DNA of 9,565 bases, taken from the NCBI GenBank assembly GCA_017543165.1, contig JAFYGL010000700.1, forward strand, positions 1 through 9,565, given 5' to 3'. Position 1 is the first letter of the stretch; each line of letters opens with the position of its first letter. The translations under genes were made by a program, and so were the position numbers. The notes under the pieces are model-generated. The model worked only from the letters and a program-made list of their open reading frames with translations. It searched no databases and had not been told where the DNA came from. Positions 5,167 through 9,565 of this stretch are shown piece by piece. Source of the stretch: Victivallales bacterium. GTDB lineage: Bacteria; Verrucomicrobiota; Lentisphaeria; Oligosphaerales; Oligosphaeraceae.

Positions 5167-5203
5167 TTGGCATTTTTTAAATAACCTCTATGGATAATTC
5201 CAT

Positions 5204-7798
5204 CTATTTGACAACGAAGTTCATAAGGCGGCCAGGCACCGCGATTAGTTTGACCACGGTCTTGCCTTCCAGCGCTTCTGCCACGGCCTGGTTTTGTTTT
5301 GCAAGCGCGACCATTGCATCCTTGTCTGCCTGTGCAGGCATCATGATGCGGGCCTTTGGCTTGCCATTGACTTGAACCAGGATTTCCGCTTCGTCCAGTT
5401 TGGTTTTCGCCTCGTCGTATGTGGGCCACTTCTCGTATGCGAGGGTATCAGTATGCCCCAGGCGCTGCCAAAGTTCCTCTGCGATATGGGGGGCCATTGG
5501 GCTGATGAGGAGCACCATTGTCTCCATGGCGGCTCTGTTGCGCTTCTTCAGGCGTGAAAGCTCGTTGAGTGCAATCATCAGCTGGCTTATCGCCGTGTTG
5601 TAGCTGATTGCCTCCAGGTCTTCCGTGACTTTCTTGATTGTCTGGTGCATGATGCGTTCCACATCCTTCGGCAGTGGTTCGTCGCAGAGTTCAGGGGCCA
5701 GATTGCCTGTGTTTATGTCCACGATGGAGCGCCACAGCTTGTTGAGGAAGCGGTTCACGCCTTCGACACCTTCCGTGTTCCATGGCTTGACTTCCTGCAG
5801 CGGGCCCATGAACATCTCGTAGAGGCGGAAACTGTCCGCCCCGTATTTTTGGATGATGTCGTCTGGATTCACCACATTCTTCAGTGACTTGGACATCTTG
5901 GCGGGCAGCATTGTGAGTTTTTCGCCTGTTTCCTTGTGGTAGAAGCAGTCGTCCTCGCGTTTTTCAACAAGGTCGTTTGGAACAAGGACGCCGCGTGTGT
6001 CCTTGTAGGATATGCCCAGAATCATTCCCTGGTGGATAAGGCGCTTCCATGGTTCTGGCGTGGAGACCAGTCCCAGGTCATAGAGCACCTTGTGCCAGAA
6101 ACGGGAATACAGCAGGTGCAGGACGGCGTGTTCTGCGCCTCCGATGTACAAATCCACTGGCATCCAGTATTTTTCCTTTTCTGGATCCCAGCCTTGCTTG
6201 TCGTTATGCGGGTCGATGTAGCGCAGGTAGTACCAGCATGAGCCAGCCCATTGCGGCATGGTATTGGTCTCCCGCTTGCCCTTCATGCCAGTTTCCTTGT
6301 CTGTGTAGTCCAGCCATTTTGTGGCGCGCGCCAGAGGCGGCTCGCCTGTTGCCGTGGGCTTGTAGTCTTCCATTTCAGGTAGCACCACTGGCAATTCGCT
6401 TTCGGGAACCAGCTTGATGCTGCCGTCCTCGTAGTGCACCAGCGGGAATGGTTCGCCCCAGTAGCGCTGGCGGGAGAACAGCCAGTCCCTCAGCTTGAAG
6501 TTCACGGTTGGAGTGCCGATGCCCTTCTTGTGCAGCCATTCGATGATGGTCTTCTTCGCATCCGCCACGGAAAGGCCGTCCAGCGAAACCTCCTGGTTTG
6601 ACGAGTGGAAAAGGACGCCGTTCCCAGTCCAGCAAACCTTGCCTTCCAGGATGTCCTCCAGCTTAAGGCCTTTTGCCTCCGCTTCTTCCTTGGTTGGCTT
6701 CAGGATGCAGATGATTGGTATGTTGAACTTTGTGGCGAAATCGAAGTCTCGGTCATCGTGGGCGGGGACTGCCATGATGGCGCCAGTGCCGTAGCTTATC
6801 AGCACATAGTCTGAAATCCAGATTGGAATCTTTGCGCCGTTGACGGGGTCGATTGCGTATGCGCCAGTGAACACGCCTGTCTTGTCCTTTGTGCCCTCGG
6901 TCCTGTCCATGTCTGACTTGGTGCGCGTGATTGCCACGTATTCGTCCACTGCGGCTTTCTGCTCTGGCGTGGTGAGTTTTTCCACCAGCGGATGTTCAGG
7001 CGCCAGCACCATGTAGGTTGCGCCGAACAAGGTATCGGGCCTGGTAGTATAGACTCTTATCTTGTCCTCATGTCCCTCCACCTGGAAGTCCACTTCCGCG
7101 CCAGTGGATTTTCCAATCCAGTTGCGCTGCATTTCCTTGGTGCCTTCAGGCCAGTCAAGGCCGTCGATGCCAGCCAGCAGCTGCTCTGCATACTTGGTTA
7201 TGCGGAGCACCCATTGCCTGATGGGTTTCCTTTCCACTGGGAAGTTGCCCACTTCGGAGCGACCATTGATGACTTCCTCGTTTGCCAGGACCGTGCCAAG
7301 CGCGGGGCACCAGTTGACTGGCTGCTGCGATTCGTATGCCAGTCCCTGCTCATACAGCTTGCAGAAAATCCACTGCGTCCACTTGTAGTATGCGGGGTCA
7401 GTTGTGTTGATTTCCCTGTCCCAGTCAAAGCTGAAGCCGAACGCCTCCAGCTGTCTTTTGAAAACGGAAATGTTCTTTGCCGTGGTCACTGCGGGATGCG
7501 TGCCAGTCTTGATTGCATATTGTTCCGCGGGGAGGCCGAATGCGTCCCAGCCCATGGCATGCAGAACGTTGTAGCCGTTCATGCGCTTGAAGCGGCACCA
7601 GATGTCCGATGCCGTATATCCTTCGGGATGCCCCACGTGAAGGCCTGCGCCTGATGGGTATGGGAACATGTCCAGCACGTACAGTTTCTTGCGTGAATAG
7701 TCGCAGTCAACTGCCTTGAATGTCTTGTGTTCCTGCCAGAATTTCTGCCATTTCGGTTCGATTTCAGCAGGGTTGTAATTGTAGTTGTTCTCGCTCAT
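5204..7798 (-). CDS. leuS: Leucyl-tRNA synthetase
   Basis: LeuRS charges tRNA-Leu with leucine using ATP, in the cytoplasm, and removes mischarged amino acids by editing. The product is 864 residues from the ATG, the normal bacterial length. The class I signature [12 protein letters not shown] has the HIGH-type motif HVGH at residues 54-57. The CP1 editing domain shows TTRPDTLFG (251-259) and [18 protein letters not shown] (about 337-354), including the conserved editing Asp. KMSKS is at 634-638, followed by the anticodon-binding helical domain and the small C-terminal domain ending in NFVVK. An in-frame TTG at 7810 is possible but has no Shine-Dalgarno sequence; the ATG has a weak TGGA 7 bases upstream. 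It starts 18 bases after the stop of the upstream membrane-protein gene, so the two are probably co-transcribed. Confidence 0.98.
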   Translation of the reverse strand: MSENNYNYNPAEIEPKWQKFWQEHKTFKAVDCDYSRKKLYVLDMFPYPSGAGLHVGHPEGYTASDIWCRFKRMNGYNVLHAMGWDAFGLPAEQYAIKTGTHPAVTTAKNISVFKRQLEAFGFSFDWDREINTTDPAYYKWTQWIFCKLYEQGLAYESQQPVNWCPALGTVLANEEVINGRSEVGNFPVERKPIRQWVLRITKYAEQLLAGIDGLDWPEGTKEMQRNWIGKSTGAEVDFQVEGHEDKIRVYTTRPDTLFGATYMVLAPEHPLVEKLTTPEQKAAVDEYVAITRTKSDMDRTEGTKDKTGVFTGAYAIDPVNGAKIPIWISDYVLISYGTGAIMAVPAHDDRDFDFATKFNIPIICILKPTKEEAEAKGLKLEDILEGKVCWTGNGVLFHSSNQEVSLDGLSVADAKKTIIEWLHKKGIGTPTVNFKLRDWLFSRQRYWGEPFPLVHYEDGSIKLVPESELPVVLPEMEDYKPTATGEPPLARATKWLDYTDKETGMKGKRETNTMPQWAGSCWYYLRYIDPHNDKQGWDPEKEKYWMPVDLYIGGAEHAVLHLLYSRFWHKVLYDLGLVSTPEPWKRLIHQGMILGISYKDTRGVLVPNDLVEKREDDCFYHKETGEKLTMLPAKMSKSLKNVVNPDDIIQKYGADSFRLYEMFMGPLQEVKPWNTEGVEGVNRFLNKLWRSIVDINTGNLAPELCDEPLPKDVERIMHQTIKKVTEDLEAISYNTAISQLMIALNELSRLKKRNRAAMETMVLLISPMAPHIAEELWQRLGHTDTLAYEKWPTYDEAKTKLDEAEILVQVNGKPKARIMMPAQADKDAMVALAKQNQAVAEALEGKTVVKLIAVPGRLMNFVVK

Positions 7799-7816
7799 TT
7801 TTGTGTCCAAATACTG

Positions 7817-9565
7817 TTATGCATTGCCGCCTGTCGCCAATGGGGTTTCCATTTCGAAAATGCCCTCCATGTCCTTGCCCAGGTAGCCTTCGGGTGTTTC
7901 AACTTGGATCGTGACTCCTTCTTCATTCAGTGTCAGGTTTTCAAGGAAATACATTGCGTCTTCTTTGCTCAGGCAGGAGTATTTGTAGCAGAGCATGATG
8001 CTGCCGTCTTCCGTGCGGATTTCCTCGCGGCCCAGGTCCTTGATGTCGATGTTCTGTTCCGCCATGTTTGGCATTTCCAGTTGTACCGATGGTTCCGTGC
8101 TGACCTTGAAATACTGTGCATTGGGCAATTCAGGCATGACAGCCGTCGCCTCTCGCCAAGGCGCGTAGTGCAGGTCTGTGCCGCCGATGAAGGCGATTTC
8201 CTTGCCATTGTGGGGGTACGTTCCATAGTCGATGTTCTTGGAGCATTTCAGTGCCCCGTTGGGCAGTGCGCTTATGTAGCTGAGTTGCAGCAATGCGTTT
8301 CTTGCCTCTTCTTCATTGGGGAACATGTATGTCACGTACTTGAAGTTTTCAGGGTCGGCGTTTGCCTTGTCCCAGAACGCCTTCTGCACTGCGCCCTTGC
8401 CTTCGAAGAAGCTGGTGAATTTCTTTTCGTCCTTCTTCCGTTTGATTATGATGTATGCGACGCATCCAGCCGCAAGGACTATGACACCTGCAATTATGCC
8501 AATGATGGCGCCCATGCCAATGATGGGTTCGGGCGTCTCCTCATCGATGACGGGCTTCTGCTTCCTTGCGTTCTTTGCCGCTTCACGCTCTTTCCTTTGC
8601 CTTTCCGCCTCTTCCGCCTTCTGCTTGCGAAGTTCTTCCTCCTCCTTCTTCTTGGCCTCTTCAGCCAGACGCTTTTGCCTTGCCTCCTCCTGTTTCTTCA
8701 ATACTTCAGTCGGGTTTAGGTGCAATGGTGGAGGATATGCGGAGTTGGACAATTGAATTGTGTTTGACTGGGCGTGGGCTATTTCAGAATGGATCCTTCC
8801 TTCTGCCAGCCTTTCCTGCTCCTGTTCCTGGCTGAAGATGGCCTTTGCGTTTTTGGCGAGTTGCTCAAGGAGTTCGGTGGGATTAAGCCATGCCCCGTCC
8901 AGATAGGTGAAGCCTCTTTCCTCGTTTATTGCGGTGAAATCCTTCAATGTGCTCTGCATGATTTCATTTTCATTTTTCTCAATGAACTCCTTCCTTCCAT
9001 CTGCAGCGGCGAATCTTTGATTCCTGATGAATGTTTTGCGGACCTTTTCTGTGGCGGCCTGGTCGAATTTCAGAATTTCCTCTTCATTGCCAGCCACGCT
9101 GGCCATGTCCTCCCTGCGAATGCTGCTTTGCCCTATGCGCAGATACCCATTGCGCTCACCTTTGAATACGCCTTCGATTTTAGACGGATACTGGGGGTTT
9201 GTCCTGTAGAGCACCTTTACTCGCTCGCCGACTTTGTAAAGAGGGTACTTCTTCTCTGCCATTGCCTCCAATTCAGCATCAGAAGCAAGAGGAAATGCCT
9301 TTTCCGCAGCCTTTTCTATGCGTGAACGTGCCTCAAGCAGGCAGTCATCCACAGTGTATGGCCTGGAATTGGCGATGTAGTTTTTCCATGCGGAAGATGT
9401 CTGCTTTTCAATTGTCTGGGCTGCTGCACTGGTAGTTGCATTTGGATTTTTCCTGTAGTACTTCAGCAACGTACTTTCTAGTTGCTCGACTCTTTGTTTG
9501 GAACGTTCGCTGCCAGGTATGCTGGTAGGCAGTGTAAGCTCTGCATACGCCACGGCAGCCGCCAG
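7817..9565 (-). CDS. Large exported/membrane protein of unknown function, 5' end outside window
   Basis: I do not recognise a named family. The frame is open to the window edge and begins LAAAVAYAEL, which looks like the end of a signal peptide cleaved after AYA; an in-frame GTG at 9553 is therefore probably not the start. The visible 582 codons show, from the edge: a helical region; a small SH3-like segment around residues 107-154 (YKVGERVKVLYRTN, YLRIGQSSIRREDM); the segment GFTYLDGAWLNPTELLEQ (about 218-235); a highly charged Lys/Glu/Ala helix or coiled coil (about 288-335); one transmembrane helix (about 348-374) followed by KRKKDEKK; and a C-terminal alpha/beta domain of about 200 residues. 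By the positive-inside rule the C-terminal domain is cytoplasmic and the N-terminal part periplasmic. A bitopic sensor or scaffold is possible, but nothing catalytic is visible. Confidence 0.9.
   Translation of the reverse strand: MAAAVAYAELTLPTSIPGSERSKQRVEQLESTLLKYYRKNPNATTSAAAQTIEKQTSSAWKNYIANSRPYTVDDCLLEARSRIEKAAEKAFPLASDAELEAMAEKKYPLYKVGERVKVLYRTNPQYPSKIEGVFKGERNGYLRIGQSSIRREDMASVAGNEEEILKFDQAATEKVRKTFIRNQRFAAADGRKEFIEKNENEIMQSTLKDFTAINEERGFTYLDGAWLNPTELLEQLAKNAKAIFSQEQEQERLAEGRIHSEIAHAQSNTIQLSNSAYPPPLHLNPTEVLKKQEEARQKRLAEEAKKKEEEELRKQKAEEAERQRKEREAAKNARKQKPVIDEETPEPIIGMGAIIGIIAGVIVLAAGCVAYIIIKRKKDEKKFTSFFEGKGAVQKAFWDKANADPENFKYVTYMFPNEEEARNALLQLSYISALPNGALKCSKNIDYGTYPHNGKEIAFIGGTDLHYAPWREATAVMPELPNAQYFKVSTEPSVQLEMPNMAEQNIDIKDLGREEIRTEDGSIMLCYKYSCLSKEDAMYFLENLTLNEEGVTIQVETPEGYLGKDMEGIFEMETPLATGGNA

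Larger units (their letters stand above)
4990..5191. repeat. REPIN- or MITE-like intergenic inverted-repeat element
   Basis: The 202 bases between leuS and pfkA form two 66-base inverted arms (4990-5055 and 5126-5191) that match at about 57 positions, including a perfect 27-base core. The loop of 70 bases holds a second palindrome, GGTTGGCCAACC (5085-5096). The left arm ends in another, CAAGTTGGCCAACTTG (5040-5055). The outer ends start ATAGAGGT and carry the GTAATTTCAAAA sequence also found at 3146-3192. There is no transposase gene. As RNA read from leuS it would fold into a very stable structure, so it may also separate leuS transcription from pfkA. Two inverted hairpins around a spacer is the REPIN layout; membership in that class is inferred. 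Confidence 0.8.

Noticed and set aside
7727..8719. Long plus-strand open frame of 330 codons
   Set aside because: It lies antisense to the 5' end of leuS and to the large membrane protein, and its Cys/Phe/Leu-rich product is typical of a mirror frame.
9551..9553. GTG as the start codon of the large membrane protein
   Set aside because: The frame stays open to the edge and the upstream residues LAAA join to AYA as a signal-peptide end, so the true start lies outside the window.

Overview
This 9.6-kb window (roughly half G+C) carries genes on the minus strand only; I found no convincing plus-strand gene. It holds four recognisable bacterial housekeeping genes (leuS, a phosphofructokinase gene, arfB, murG) and several genes I cannot name. 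A lipobox lipoprotein, exported or membrane-anchored proteins and MurG point to a diderm bacterium. The type of phosphofructokinase and the small envelope proteins suggest a PVC-like lineage such as Lentisphaerota or a relative. That placement is a low-confidence inference.

In transcription order (high to low coordinates) there are four regions. (1) 9565-7817 is a large membrane protein whose start lies outside the window; 18 bases later comes leuS (7798-5204). (2) Between leuS and the phosphofructokinase gene lies a compact intergenic element (4990-5191). Its 66-nt imperfect inverted arms each contain a perfect 9-bp hairpin, which is the layout of a REPIN or MITE. It is followed by the phosphofructokinase gene (4949-3615) and, 3 bases later, arfB (3611-3201).

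(3) An AT-rich gap (3200-2958) contains a short inverted repeat whose ends match the end of the element upstream of the phosphofructokinase gene, plus a 17-bp palindrome and a weak promoter. It leads into four tightly packed unnamed genes (2957-1384): a membrane-anchored coiled-coil protein, a small beta-rich domain without its own ribosome-binding site, a 30-residue transmembrane peptide, and a 49-residue lipoprotein whose ATG overlaps the peptide's stop codon. (4) A sigma70-like promoter precedes murG (1262-156). The last 155 bases are unassigned but stay open in the murG frame to the edge.

How they fit together: leuS (tRNA charging), the phosphofructokinase (glycolysis) and arfB (rescue of stalled ribosomes) are core metabolism and translation. 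The four-gene cassette looks like a small envelope complex: inner-membrane anchor, membrane peptide and lipid-anchored protein. It sits directly upstream of murG, which makes lipid II, but no functional link is shown. The most interesting features are the cassette, including its possibly split coiled-coil/beta gene, and the REPIN-like element.
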